A stretch of DNA of 64,000 nt from Ceratotherium simum simum (Eukaryota > Chordata > Mammalia > Perissodactyla > Rhinocerotidae), in contig NW_004454163.1 of NCBI RefSeq assembly GCF_000283155.1, forward strand, positions 223,878 to 287,877. The letters are read 5' to 3'. The notes beneath the pieces are model-generated. The model did no database searches. It saw nothing but the letters and a program-made list of their open reading frames with translations, and was not told the DNA's origin. Within the stretch, counting starts at the first letter, position 1, and the number at the start of each line of letters is the position of its first letter. The position numbers and the translations under genes are program-made. Below, in pieces: positions 12,317 to 25,414 of the stretch.

Positions 12317-14633
12317 AAATACATACATAGTTAATTGTCTGGAATGCAGAAGTGTCAAAATACTGTGACAAGCTAGGAAAAGGAAAAAAAAAAAAAAGAT
12401 GAAAAAAAAAAAACAGCATATGTTCACCAAAGACATAGCACAAATATTCTCTGCTGCCTGAGAAGGGAAGGAGAGTGAGAGATACATTAGGCATAAATGA
12501 AATATGAATGATTTAAATTTAGACATTAGAAAGAACTTCATAGCTATTGGTGCTGAAACATTTCCACTGCAGGCATTTATACAGATCCTCTTCCTCAGAA
12601 TACTGTATAAAATGAGCATGATTTTTAAAAATAACTTAGAAGTAGCTCTGGAAAAAGGACAGGGAATATGGACTATACTGCTATATATTCCTTCAAGCTT
12701 TTAATGATGACTCTTCGTGTATATAAAGTTATCCTCCATAAAAGACTGTGTAATTTATACAAACTCCAAGGAGGCATAATGAAGATATGCATTTTCCTTT
12801 TTAAAAACCTAAGGAAAAATGACAGTATCTTGAAAAGGAAAAAGGAAAAAGACTATGTAAAACAAGAGCAGTCATCTGGAAAGAAGTCAGATTTCACAGC
12901 ATTTAGTAGTGTCACCCTCCACTCCAACAATTAAGATGTTAGGTGGAACACGAGAACAGGATCCTCTAGTATTTCCAATTTATTCCAATCCTGTATGTAC
13001 ACACTAATAATTATTTTTTCCACTGATCCTCCAACCCACAGTTAATACAGAAACAAGTGTTCAATAAGAAAAATATAAGTGATTACATATTTCAAATCGG
13101 CATTACTTAGGCTTTTACATGAATTTATTTCTAAATTTAACTGACAATTGATGAGCAATAAAGTGGGCTCTAGTTTCATTTAAATTGTGCTCTTCTCCTT
13201 TAACTTCTAGGCCATGTAGCTGTCAAAGATGGTTTTTAATAATGACTCACATATCAAACTGTAGTTCAACATTAACATTATCTGGATATGGTGTCAGTAA
13301 AATACTTAGGTTACTATGTCATGAGAGGTTTTAGTTATGGAGCTTCTAAATTTTGAGGCCTTGAATCTGTCATTAGTATGCCATGACCATAGGCACACTG
13401 CAACCTTTGGCTCCATCTGTCCATCTTCTAAAAAAAATCAATGTAATACTCTCCATCTAAATTGTAGGTTTTCATAGTGGAAAAACAAATATTCAAAAAG
13501 TATCTTACAATGAACAGTATTAAGGTTTAGCTTCTGTTTGTCAAAAATGTTTAGGCCTCCAATGGTTCTCAACCATTTTCCTGCCCAACCCACCGAGGGA
13601 GATGACAAATCCCTAAGAATGACAGGGAGTCCTAAGTGATGATTCAGTGATGTCAAAAGGGGAGGTGACACCCCCCATGCTCTCAGTCTTGGAGCACACA
13701 TCTCGCCTGTTAAAATTCACTGAGTCAAGAACCTTGGAGTGCCAGGAGTGTTCAGCCTTTACTTGAAGCCTGGGAACCAAAGTGATATCCTGTAAAAAAT
13801 GGGGGTTACTTAAAGTGCTGGCTCCTGGTTGGGAGTTACGGCTGAAAGATTTTGCTGGAGATTCTTGGCAAAAACTTCCCTACCCACAAGGTACCACAGG
13901 GATCACTCCCACAAGAAATGCCATGTGGGAAAGGGGCATGAGTCATATCGTTTTAATTCCTGCCCTATTCTTCAGACGCTCCCAACTGAAAGACGCAGGA
14001 ATGTCCTCAGTGTGAACCACTATGCTCTTCTGGGGCTGACCACTTCACCTCTCATCAGTGACCGGGAAGAAGAAATCAAATTAGGCAACCCCTAAGGATT
14101 CTCAAACACAGGCCAGGCTTTCCTACTGGCTGGTGACAAAGCTTCCCACTGGTCCCTGGTATCTTTCTCAGAGAATTTCCTGATATCAGGGCCCCCAGCT
14201 ACACAATCTTGATGATCAACAGGGAGTCGGTCTGTAGCCCTCATTAGAACCACACCAGAACTACCACAACCAATTTATTGGCCAGCTTTCCAGTTTGCCC
14301 AGAATATTCCAAAGTCAAGTAACTGGCATTAAAATTATTACTTCCATTTATACCAACATGCCTATGTGAATTAGAATTTTTACGACTTTTTTTAAGTCAC
14401 AGAACAAGTGGGACATCTGAACTCCACTTCACCTTGTACGATCTGGTCTAGATCTGTCAAACACATATCAAGAAAACAAGTAAACTCAATAAGTCTCATA
14501 AAATTTTAATATAAAATAATAATATTTTTATTAGGTCAGCTTGTTTCCCACACTATCCTTCCTTGAGAAAGCTTGTCCTTTATTCTGACATTTCTGGTGT
14601 TAAATGGTAATAAAAATTGTTTATTTAATTCAG
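12317..14633. other. Unannotated intron
   Basis: Two A runs lie near 12.38-12.41 kb. The segment at about 13.56-13.76 kb starts AATGGTTCTCAACCATTTTC, resembling a hAT terminus, but no matching far end was found. The ORFs here lack family resemblance. Confidence 0.4.
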
Positions 14634-14826
14634 TGGTTCTCAACCGTGGGTGATTCTGCCCTCCAGGTAACATTTGGCAATCTTTGGAGATATTTTTGGT
14701 TGTCACTACTGGGGCATTTAATGGTTAAGGTCAGGGATGTTGCTAAACACCATCCAATGCCCAGGACAGTCACACACATCAAAAAATTATCTGGTCCAAA
14801 ATGTCAGTAGTACTGAGGTTGAGAAA
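14634..14826 (+). mobile_element. hAT-Charlie MITE (CAGTGGTTCTCAACC type)
   Basis: It starts TTCAGTGGTTCTCAACCG and contains AACATTTGGCAATCTTTGGA and CCAGGACAGTCACACACAT. It ends AGTACTGAGGTTGAGAAACT, an imperfect inverted repeat of the start. The same family recurs at 49.9 kb. Confidence 0.7.
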
Positions 14827-15312
14827 CTCATGCCAAAGTCTTCAATAGGCAATTTTTTTTGAAATTTTACTTCTTTTTTAATCCAAATGACCTGGAATTG
14901 CTAGGCTAAAAGGAATGACTTGTTAGAGAGAGACCACTGATTGATAAAGATAAAGTTTAATAATTAAAGAATTTTTGGACTAGATAGATAACTTTGAAAC
15001 TTGAGCATCTATAAGAATGAAGGTAATAATAAGTGATATATTTACATAATGTTTTAAATTTTACTAACTGCTTTAATTTGCTTTCTGATCAAACTCCATG
15101 TATTATTTTGAATGCCCTTTTATGAACCATTTTGGGTCACAGTACATGGATTTTAGCTTAGTACAAAGCACAGTTTCTCAAAGAAATAACTATCTCAATC
15201 GTAAGTGAGTTCCTTATCACTGTAAGATTTTAAGTGGAGAGTGAATGACCATTCATGTGCCTATTTTAGAAAGAACTCCCCAAAGGGCAGAGGATTAAAG
15301 GAGATGATACCA

Positions 15313-15327
15313 AAGGTCATTGACCTT
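15313..15327. promoter_or_regulatory. Perfect IR1 nuclear-receptor-like palindrome
   Basis: AAGGTCATTGACCTT is two inverted AGGTCA half-sites with one spacer base, extended by one paired base on each side. That is the IR1 arrangement bound by some nuclear receptors (for example FXR/RXR). This is motif evidence only; use in vivo is unknown. Confidence 0.3.
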
Positions 15328-15502
15328 CAAGGCTTTCATATAAAACCAATCCATAACAAGACTATATGTTTCACACTTTTCCAAACAACTTTCATTAGTT
15401 AATAGTTTTCACACCCGTTCCCTGTTTGTCTTTGATCCAGAGCACAAAATCAATGTGACATAATAGACTGTTTGAACGACTGGAAGCATGAACTCCTGAC
15501 TT

Positions 15503-15535
15503 CAAACCAAACCAAACCAAACTTGAACCAAACCA
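15503..15535. repeat. (CAAAC)n simple repeat
   Basis: Repeated CAAAC/CCAAA units with minor interruptions. Confidence 0.75.
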
Positions 15536-16469
15536 CAACTTACTAAAAGTAACTGAGTTACCTGAAAGAGTTAACACGGGCACACTCTAAAGGAATAGTT
15601 GCTTGTTTTATGTAATAAGTACCTGTCTTGGGAATGAAGAGGGGGAAAATCAGCATTGCATCTTTTTACAAACTAGATTACTCAAATTTTGTAGGTGGAG
15701 TAGGGTTCATTAAGTAGATTCATCTCTCACAACTGGGCTCGCAATCTGGCTTTTGTACTCTCCCTCCCTCACAAGTTACAATGTTTTTGAAATAAATCTT
15801 CTAACTTTTAGAGTTTGAAAAGTGGCTTGTTTATCTTACTCATTTTTTTCACACTGATATTTAATATTCCCTTCAAATTAAAATTGATTGCTACCACCAA
15901 AAGGGGACGCAATGACACACAAAGAGAAATCCGTTCACCTACTTGTAAAAATCAAATTGTTCTAAGTAAGATTGATTGAGACTGGAAATACCAACCTCAA
16001 ATTAAGTAAACTCAATCCATATGGCCAGACATGTGAATCGAGGGGAATATGGCTAAAGGAAAAATATACGACTGGGACAAATGTTCACAACCAGCAGGTC
16101 AGAAATATCCCTTCCAGGCTGGCCACTTGGCTGCTCACCCATAGAGGATACACAACTGGCAGGGCTGCCTGCACCAAGCTTACACCAACAGCTTCACTAG
16201 TGAGCTGCTTCAAGGAGATTTTATGTAAGGGCTCCTAGAATACAGTAGAAAGAGGCTCCATGCTATAACTCAGGGGCTAGAGCTTAACATCATAACGGTC
16301 ACCAAATTTATTCATGAAGAGTTTAAACTATCAAGAAAGGTATGTAGCCTTAAGGTAAGAGGAATTACACAGAAGTGTGTACAAATCCTGATTTTGTAAA
16401 ACATGTCTTTAAAAAATGTTGACTTTTGTTTTATTTTGTGTTGTTTTTAAGATAAAAGTGATCAATAAA

Positions 16470-16655
16470 ATGATAATCACAGACCTGAGAGGAATCTTAG
16501 TAATCATATAATGCAAGCCCTGCATTTTGCAAATGAGAAAACGGGCACCCAGTGATATTAATGCTACTGTTAAGGGTACACTGAAGTTAGTAGTTGAGGT
16601 GACCCTGAAACCCAAGTTTCCTGACCTCTAGACAACTTCTCTTCCTAGTAGGTTA
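16470..16655 (-). mobile_element. MIR-family SINE (antisense)
   Basis: The reverse MIR signature is visible: TGCATTTTGCAAATGAGAAA, GGCACCCAGTGATATTA, and CCCAAGTTTCCTGACCTCTA. Confidence 0.6.
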
Positions 16656-17989
16656 GGTTGCCTGTCATCTAAATAATATGCACAACCCTGGGAAAAAATT
16701 TAAGAGCTTTGGTATACCCAACCTAAGTGCTTCATTTGATTTAATTATTAAAAATAAAAGCAAAGAATAGTGACACGATATCTCCATCTTTATTTAAATC
16801 TTATCTGCCCTCCTGCCAAGTTTAGGGCCACACAGACATTTTCCTTTTTAGTTTTTCTCCATTGAGTTTTGTTTTTTCCCAATGATATGACTATCCATAC
16901 CATAAAACAGAATCTTTCAAGAGACGTATATATGATAATTAATAGTCACATATTTCTACGTTAAAGGACAGAGAGTAGACTGAGGTGGAAAGAAGAGTAA
17001 GAAATGAAAGGACAGAAGTGTGCAATGGGAAAAAAGGGATTAGGAACAAATGCGGATTTCGCCACCAACGTACTGATGCATATTTACAGCCAAGCAAAGT
17101 GCTCCATCTTCTCTTATATATGACTTTTAATAACATCAATATTGGTCCTCACTGTTCTAACGTAATCAAACAAAATAATCAACCTATTTCAAAAGAATAC
17201 TGTTAAAAAGAACAGGCTCCAAAGTTCTCATTAAAGAGAATGACAAAAAGAAAAATAAAACTAAGCGAGCCAGTGTTCTTTGTTGTTTTATAATGCATTT
17301 AAAGTTTGATGAGTGTTGTGCGTGTGTGTGCGTGTGTGCGTGTGTGTGTGTGTGCGTGCTGACTTCAATTTGTGAGGAATAGGAAGGTCATACTAGGTTT
17401 TGCTGTGTTTGAGATTTTAAGAATAAAACCCAAACAATGCACCTAAGGGAGGCTTAGCCAGTGTACCTTAACAGTTACTGATGTATTCCATTAATTTGTA
17501 TTAAAACCAGCCTTTTATTTCTTAAGATTGTTCATTCTAAAAAGTCTAGAAGTTATAGTCTAATTACATGGGAAAATTTTAAATCTGAATTGCTTAATAA
17601 AGGACAGAACATGCATAATTACTAGCTCAAAGTATATTTTATGTTAAAAAAAGAATTTTCCAAATCCTAAAAAAACACTAATTAAATAAAGATAAAAAAA
17701 ATTATTATCCTTGCTCCTCTGACATGACCAAGTGACTATGGTGGGAGCAAATTGGTAATCCACTAGAAAATTCAAAACCAAAAAATAATCCAAGAACATA
17801 AAGAATTTGAACCTTCAAAAAATTTTCCCACAATAGCAACTAGGTCTAAAGTGGATTATATTCAGGGAATGTGGTACAGAGCAGACGCTGAGTGAATGAG
17901 GAAGAAGAGACTTTTGGACAATTTTCTCTGTGATTTTTACCAGGTATAGCCAGTATCGTCAAGGCCAGCTTTTCACAGGGATATACACA
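16656..17989. other. Unannotated AT-rich intron
   Basis: Contains the GT microsatellite at 17.3 kb. No exon or interspersed repeat was recognised in the rest. Confidence 0.45.
17318..17358. repeat. (GT)n/(GC)n microsatellite
   Basis: GTGCGTGTGTGTGCGTGTGT continues as alternating purine-pyrimidine for about 40 bp. Confidence 0.9.
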
Positions 17990-18115
17990 CAACTGTAAAA
18001 GCCTTAAGGCTAGAATTTGTGTCCAGTTCATTTTATATCTCATGTAATGCTTGGCACAGGACCTCCGCTTAAGAGAGCTTAATAAAGAACTGAATGAATG
18101 AATGGACAGGGCATT
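17990..18115 (+). mobile_element. L2 3' end fragment
   Basis: TGTAATGCTTGGCACAGGAC followed by GCTTAATAAAGAACTGAATG and AATGAATGG matches the terminal L2 pattern. Confidence 0.5.
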
Positions 18116-18439
18116 ATTCAAGAAGTAATCAGACACAGACCACCCATAACCTGCTAGGAAACAAACGGATCACCATCAGTAATTAAGTGCCATCTACCAC
18201 ACAACCAAATTCCTCAGAAAGTAAAGTTCTGGAATTGGAGATCATCAAGTTTTCCAATTGAAAGAGATGTCTTATGCATAATTTATAAAGCATTCAATAA
18301 TACCTTAATATTGAGCAATAATAAGTGGACATTCAATAAATGATCTGTAACAATCTAAACATAGAAAATGACATTTCTGTTATTTATATACACCAACTCT
18401 ATTGTGCTCTGGGACAGAAACTGTAACCCAGTATTCATT

Positions 18440-18830
18440 CTCACCTTCTTCCAAAGTAATAGAATTTTTACCCGGCCACACTGCAGCTCAGAATAAAGAG
18501 TTCATGTCCCTGCCTTCCTTCAGGTTGTTATGCCTCATAAGAAACCTCTGGCCAATGGGATGCCAGCATAAGTGATACGTGCAACTTCTAGATCATGCCT
18601 TTAAAAAGAAGGGGCATTCTCTGCCTTTCAGCTGCTTAGACTGTGAACTTGACTGGTAGCCACCTTGGACTGCAAATGAAGGTAATATTCTAGGAAGGCA
18701 AAACAATTACAAAGAAGGAGCCTGGATCTCTGGATGACTTCATGGAGCAAAGCCATCCTACCTTCCCCGAATGCCAACTTCCAAATGGTTACATGTGAGA
18801 GAAATAAACTTCTTTCTTAAGTTATTGTTA
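18440..18830 (+). mobile_element. Probable old LTR-type retroposon remnant, family uncertain
   Basis: The right part reads GGAGCCTGGATCTCTGGATG, then ATGTGAGAGAAATAAACTTC and TTAAGTTATTGTTATTT. This arrangement ends several mammalian LTR families and includes an AATAAA signal. Ends and target duplications were not identified. Confidence 0.4.
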
Positions 18831-20359
18831 TTTCTAGTTCCTGTTTCACAGTCTAATTCTTTTAAATGAACAAAAACCACTCTTTTTAATTACCCCTAAG
18901 TCTTTTGGCTAAATTATATTTCACACACACAATTGGAACAACAGACACAGACACACGTGTCTGTAATATGTGTATAGGTCCCAATCATTTTCAGATGACA
19001 TATCATGCTGACAGGCCCAGCATATTTCTTAAACTTCCTCTCCTTAATGCAATTTGTCTAGATTGGATATTAGTCTCAAATATGACTAGTTGAGAACCTG
19101 AGCAAAAAAATTACTGACTATTCAATAATAGAAAAGATACAGATTTTGATACATAAGTTGTATACATCACTTAGTTTTCTCCAAAAGTTTTGCTAACACA
19201 GTCATAGATATAAAACAAATATATGCCTGTTTATGACCAAAATGGGTATTTCATCCAATAGCACATGGCTAGACAGCCTGTGTGTATTTAGAAGACAAGA
19301 TATGACCACAACAAAGAAGACAGATGATCAGGAATATAAGACAGATATATATAAATTGAAGGCATAATTGATGCCCAAGCCAGACAGAAAACCTGTGGGA
19401 CTTCATCCACTCCATCTATCCTGTCCTAAATTGTAAGCTTAAGAGTGAAAGAACAGTATTGAAGAAATACTCAGACACAACATATACAGGTTATACCTAG
19501 ATACAGATATCACCTAGACTATCAAGAAGTTGTCTTGTTTTTGTTTTTATTTCCTTTGATAACAATTTCCTGATTAGAAAATTAAATTGTTTGGTAAGGG
19601 TTTCAGCCCTTCTCAAGAGGAAAGCCCCTTTGGCCACAGGTGTAAACTTTTACTCATGGAATCTGACTCTACCCACTGGCACTATGACAGCTTATAGCTA
19701 ATAGGCTCATTACAAGTCAAGGACAAATAGAGAAATCCATGGAAACCACGGCGAAACACTAATGTTATTCTGTGCAGTTTCACAGAAGTATCCAGTACTT
19801 GGAATATGTTTCACTCAATAACCAGCTTTCAATCAACTAAAAACGACCCTAAGAAATCCTTAGCCACTTAGGGGTGAAGGATCAATAGAAAACACCTAAA
19901 TAAACTAAATTGTCCAGCACATCATTACAAATGACATGTGAAAACATGTGAATGTTTTCTTAAAGAAACACATAGTTTCATCTTAACCACTCTATTTAAA
20001 CTACTCTCAAGGGCCTCAAAGACTGCCATTCACCCGAAATGCAACCTTTTCGTTATGTGTCATTTTTCTTGGCCTCCCTGAAATATTTTAACTCCTTGGT
20101 CATTTCTTAATTCTTGAGATTTCCTTGTCCTTAGCTTATGTTGTACTGATTTTCCCCTAACCTCCTTCAGCTCTACACTGGGTCCCACAATTCAGTCCCC
20201 AGCATTATTTTCTCTTCTCCAGATTCTGGCTTCAAAGCGCCACACCAACTCCAGCTAACTAAATAGATGAGATTCTCGAACCTCTCCCCCAACTCTAGGT
20301 AAACCCAAGCCACAGCTGTTGGATGTCTTCCCCTCAGTTATCTTTCCAACAATCAGAAT
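18831..20359. other. Unannotated intron
   Basis: Nothing recognised, apart from an 8-bp-arm inverted repeat at 18947-18964 (ACAGACAC, spacer AC, GTGTCTGT). Confidence 0.45.
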
Positions 20360-20680
20360 CCTTTATCCTCTTTCATTAATCCAACAGAAATGTACTGAGT
20401 ATTGACTGTGCGCCTGGGATTAGGGTTACCAAGAAAAACAAGGTCACTATAGCGCCATAAAATAAAACCACACTCACATTAGTGTGATAAAACGATAAAA
20501 GGTTTAACTGGGGGCATGGAGCACCTATCCCAGCGGCTGTGCAAAAAGTTGTGACACTTGACCTGCGTTTTGTAAAAACTCACAAGCAGAGAAGATAGCA
20601 GGACAGAGTGGGAGGGAGAAGGTGAGAAGGGCAAGAGTGATATGTGCAAAGATGTACAGCCAAGGGAGGACAGGAACTGT
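20360..20680 (+). mobile_element. Ancient interspersed repeat, LINE 3'-UTR type
   Basis: The left end has ATGTACTGAGTATTGACTGT and CGCCTGGGATTAGGG. The interior has GGAGCACCTATCCCAGC. This block order recurs at 25.4 and 50.9 kb in related form. The family was not assigned. Confidence 0.4.
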
Positions 20681-20904
20681 ACAACTTCGCTCATCAAGCT
20701 AGAACTAAAGGCGCTAGAAAAGGAGGATGGTCTTCCCTTCCTACTCTTAGAATTTGGTCTTGGGGCTTCCTTATTTCAGTTAGTGGTACCAGCAATCTTC
20801 TAATTATTTATCCTTACATTTTAAAAGTCTTAGGCTCCCTTCTCTTCTTGGTACCACATACCCAACAAATGTCAAGCAGAAAATCCCAGTTGCTTTCATC
20901 TCAT

Positions 20905-21135
20905 TCATGCCTGTGTTTTAGGGCCAAGCTCAAATGCCATGTCTCCAGGAAGCCTCTTCCAACTTCTACCACAGACACAAGTAATCCCTTCTTCAAGGAT
21001 CCCCTAATACTTGGACTACCTGTACTTGTGCTCAGCTCCACTATTTGATGAAAAGCTCACAGAAAGCAAAATTATTTCTATTCACATTTGTACTACAGTT
21101 ATTTATACACACCAGGTGCTCAAATGTGCTGCCTT
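20905..21135 (+). mobile_element. L2 3' region (sense)
   Basis: The signature of an L2 end appears: GCTCAAATGCCATGTCTCC, AGGAAGCCTCTTCCAACTTC and TATTTATACACACCAGGTGC. The overlapping ORF reads L2 sequence and is not a gene. Confidence 0.6.
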
Positions 21136-24100
21136 TTCTCCAAGTAGGTTTTCTATTTCCTACTCCTCTTTACACCGCCTCCTATTATTCAGAGTGTTTT
21201 AACTATCTCACTTTACTCTATTAGCAAAGACAACAAATTAAATTAGCAAAGTTGTGTTTTGTTTTGTTTTTTAATTAATGGACTCCATGGAAGGAGGGGG
21301 GCCTAGGCCATCTGCAAAATTCCTTCCAAGTCTAGAATTCTACTCTTTGATGTTATAAAATATGGTTAACTAAAAATAGTACTAAGATGTCTAACATTGA
21401 GAAATAAACTGTTTTAAATCAACACCTTATAAGGTGATTTCTCCAAACTTTCTTAAACACAACTCTTTTAGAACACTGGAAGTCATGTACTTCATTCTTG
21501 CCTGAGAATATAAACATTGTCTTATAACACTTCGTAAAATAGAAACTAGAAAACAGAAATTCTCCAATAGGCCTCATATTAATTAACTGTCTTATGTTAA
21601 AAACAAGTAATTTCTAATAACTAGGATAACCTTTATTGAGATAGACTTTTCTGGCAAAAACAGTCTTAGGGCATTTTTAGATCATAAAGAAAGTTTGTAA
21701 GATATAATAGCCAACAAGGTGACAAATTGTGTTTCAGCACTTACATAAGGGATCAGTTTTAAGCCTCAGTTCTGCCTCTCTTGATGCAAGTGTGAGAAAA
21801 CTGATATCCCAAATACTCTAAAATACTACTCCAAATATATAAATATTTTTAAAGTTAAGAGGAAAACTGTTAAAAAGTCTCACTAAGAGCAAATCTTGAA
21901 TAAAGCATAAAAACTCAGAGAGAAAGTGCAACACATTCCAATTTGTTTCATTCCTGCTGCATTCAAATGTACCTATATAAAAATTTCAGTTGATGGATTG
22001 CCTCTCCAACGCTATGATCATCGATATACTTTTCACAAGCACTCTGTGAACCTGTGGACATACTTTCATAAAATGAAGGATTTTATTCAAAACCATTTAG
22101 GGGCAATCATCTCGTGTGATTAAATCATAAGTATTAACTGAAGCAGTATTTTGCAGATACTCAATTCTTCCTTCTTGAATCACATGATTTCTCTTCCCTC
22201 GTTCTTCATTATTACAGAGCACATGTTTTCGGACAGACTCGGGAGTGAGCTTTGTGGAGCCTGTCTGGGAGGGGACTCAAAAGCATTGCTCCATCCTGGG
22301 TAATAAGAAAAAAACCCAAATATAATTTTGATTGTGCTTTAGAACAGAAAAACAGACACATTCCTAGCCCAGCAGTGATGCTTGCAAGGCAACTGGAACA
22401 CAGACTTTATTACACTGTATTGATCTCACTAAATAAAGGTTTCTGAATGTATTGATCAGCTCAGATTAAACCCCTAACTGTCTGCAGGACCATGCATGAT
22501 GTGAAGGCCGGTTCACTGAAGAAGGAAGAACAGAAAGCACTTTTGTTCTAGGGCAGCCACAGAGCAGCGTTTTACACTAAGTAGTAGATTAAAATAATAG
22601 ACAGCATTCAGTTAGAGAACAGGCAGGGAGATAAACTTGTGTTAAATTCAAAGATTTCTCAGTTTTAAAAATGACGTAATAAGATAAAGGTAAAAAGAGT
22701 TTAAAAAGAGGAATATTTTCTTTGCATATTTCTACGCAGAAAGGCAATTTCGTCCCCTTAATACAGTTGTTCCCTTGAAACCCCCAAAATGTCTGTAGCG
22801 ATTTTTTTTTCACTCTAAATATGCAGCAGTGACCCCCGCCCACCTTGTCACTTTCAATATTACTGTGAAATGATGCATGCAGGGAGGGGGAATCCAAGAT
22901 TAATTTTAAGGTTCATTTTGTACATCTGCTCATTTTCATTTGGGAGGACATGATTTTCTTTAGTCAAACTCAATTTTCATTCAAAATAAGCCTGAATATG
23001 CTGCGAACTGATCTTATTACAATAAAATATTGCTGCCAAATTTATAGCAGGCTTTAATCTCAGAAAAAGAGAAACCATACCCCTTTATCCTGGTTTTCGG
23101 AACACAGGCCAAGCATGTTGTTTCCAAATTTCGTTAGTGTCTACCTTTATACTTTCAAAGAGTTCTCGATTTCAAAACAAATAAAAGGAAAACCTATTGT
23201 TTTTCTAAACGTCAGCCAAGGGAACATTTCCCAAAACCTTTCTACCTTCTCTTCCAAATTCAAAGGGTTACGTACTCTGATCTCTATTTACTCATTATTA
23301 TTACTCCTCCATTACTACTCCAATATTTCAGTATTTAAAAGAGAGGAAGACAATGGTTTAGTATTAAATCACTGCATTAATCTCTCTGATATTTCTTAAG
23401 TCTTTTCAACCTCACTGACTAATAATGATTAAAGTATGACTCACTTAAGGAAATAAAGCAATTGGCTGCCGTTCGGCGGGGCGGGGGGGTGCGTGGCTCG
23501 AGGTGTGGAAATCCAGCCCAGGACTGAATTCGAACTTGAATGCAATCCAAATCCTGATTCAGCCACTAAAGGGTTGTGCAGTGCAGGATCTCAGACAGCT
23601 GCTATGCTTTTCAGTTTCAGTATTAGGGAACATACACTGCCTATTCACTGGGTTGGTTCAGAAATTTTAAGCTAATTTGAAAACAGTATTAGATACAAAT
23701 ATGAGTTATTTTAAAAATTGCCTGGAATTTAGATTCTAATATGTCCACTTTATCAGGAAAGCAGCATAGCTGCGACACAGATATTAAGGACTTTTAGTTG
23801 AGGAGGGAGAAGGGAAGAGACTTCTACTTTAATAATATTTGTGTTTGAGTATATGAAGTATAAGAAAACTCTGTAAGTTCCTTCCTCTGAAGGTCAAGAA
23901 GACAGAAACCCAGGACATTACTGCACAGCCATTGATTCATTTAACCAATATTTACAAAGTATCTAGAATAAATAAAGGAGTTGCTGCCATTCAATTAATA
24001 CACTGAATGCAAAAACTAATATCTGCCAGCAGTGGTTCCAAAGAAGTGATTCCAAGTGATTCCACAGGAGATGGAAAGCAGTAAGACTCCAAGAAAATAT

Positions 24101-24334
24101 TTTTGTAATTAATTTTCTTCTTAAAAAGTGGGACAGGATTAAGTGGAAATAATATTAGGGAGGGAAATGAATAAGGAACTGAACCCAAATACCTGTTTTA
24201 TAAGAATGGACTTATCTATCCTAACATATTCATTTATTAAATGTAAACATTGCATGTAAATTAGCTTGATTTCTGAAAATGCTTCATGTTGAAAAGGAAG
24301 TTGTAAAAGAAAAAAATCCCAAATCCTCCTAAGG
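21136..24334. other. Unannotated intron
   Basis: No exon was recognised. About 22.86-23.06 kb is a stretch of even composition without repeat signature that could be a conserved non-coding block. A small GC-rich, CpG-containing patch lies at 23.47 kb. Confidence 0.4.
23469..23505. other. Short GC-rich, CpG-containing patch
   Basis: GCCGTTCGGCGGGGCGGGGG followed by GGTGCGTGGCTCGAGG contains several CpGs and a GGGGCGGGG box in an otherwise CpG-poor region. It is far too short for a CpG island. Confidence 0.5.
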
Positions 24335-24480
24335 AACATTTATTTAGCATTTACTATGTGCTGGGCATTGTTGTAAACATTTTATAGATATTAATTCATT
24401 TATTTATCCTAACAGGCATGTAAGATATAGGCTATGGTCCTCAGTATTCAAATGAAACCAAAGAGGCTAAATTTGGGGTA
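24335..24480 (-). mobile_element. MIR SINE (antisense)
   Basis: TTAGCATTTACTATGTGCTG, GGCATTGTTGTAAACATTTT and ATTAATTCATTTATTTATCC are in the order of a reverse MIR. Confidence 0.6.
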
Positions 24481-25414
24481 TCCTTTATGACCTACAGCTC
24501 ACAGCTCCTGGTTACAAAATACATATGTTTACAATTAAGAAATATTTGGGTGTGTAGAAAATATGCAAGATGGTTTCATCATTTTCTTTAATTTTGAACT
24601 GAAAACGTATGGAAATTGAAAAACATGAAAACTTACTTGAAGTATAGTCTGTTTACAGGAAAAAAGATGGAGTCTACGGTCAACAGCATTGTGTAACACT
24701 TTGAACTGCTCAGACTGACAGGACAGTGGTTCACATTTAAAGAAAAACAGGGAAACATCTAATAAAAATGAGACTGTTAAAAGGTCATATATTGTTATTA
24801 TATAGGAAATATCCAGATGCATATGCTTCAAAAACTGTACAAATATTTTTATTTTGAAAATTGACATTATCCTGAGAAAAAGAGACTTAGATATCCATGA
24901 CTGTTTGCTTAATTATATATTGTCCTCAAATATATCTATGAAATAACACATTAAATAGAATAATTGGGGGAGGTAATATAACTTTATAATAAAACTTTTA
25001 AAAAGTTAAAATGAATCATTTCTTTAAAATACAGTACAGTGTATAATCCAGCCTTGGAAAGATGGCATACGGCCTTTAAAAAAATATGGAACTTTCCCTT
25101 TACTAGCTGGGTCCTTGTGCATACTCCCTAGTTTTTCTGAATCTGGTTACTCAATTTCTTTGAAATATATATAAAATCTACCCCAACTAGTTGTTATGAT
25201 AATTAAGCTAACCAACACATCTAAAGCCCCTAACACAGTATCTAGAACTCAAGCAAATTTGATATATTTGCATAAATATAAAACACAGTCAAAGAGCTTT
25301 GAATCTCTCGTCTACAAATAATTACCTTCAAAAAAAATCTTAACATTGGGTAAATCTCTCCAATTTTCTAATCTCTTAGGTAAAGAGAATGAGTGAGTGA
25401 TATCCGTCATTGAT
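24481..25414. other. Unannotated AT-rich intron
   Basis: Nothing recognised. Confidence 0.45.

Larger units (their letters stand above)
14827..16469. other. Unannotated intron
   Basis: Contains the IR1-type palindrome at 15.3 kb and a CAAAC-type simple repeat at 15.5 kb. Otherwise nothing was recognised. Confidence 0.45.

Noticed and set aside
12287..12619. 110-codon minus-strand ORF with a poly-Phe tract
   Set aside because: The Phe run is the reverse of A runs, and part of the ORF lies in the MER5-like element.
13560..13760. Possible hAT element starting TGGTTCTCAACC
   Set aside because: Only one terminus is recognisable; the interior does not match a family I know.
20644..21048. 134-codon plus-strand ORF
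   Set aside because: It spans an ancient repeat and an L2 3' region, so the peptide is repeat-derived.
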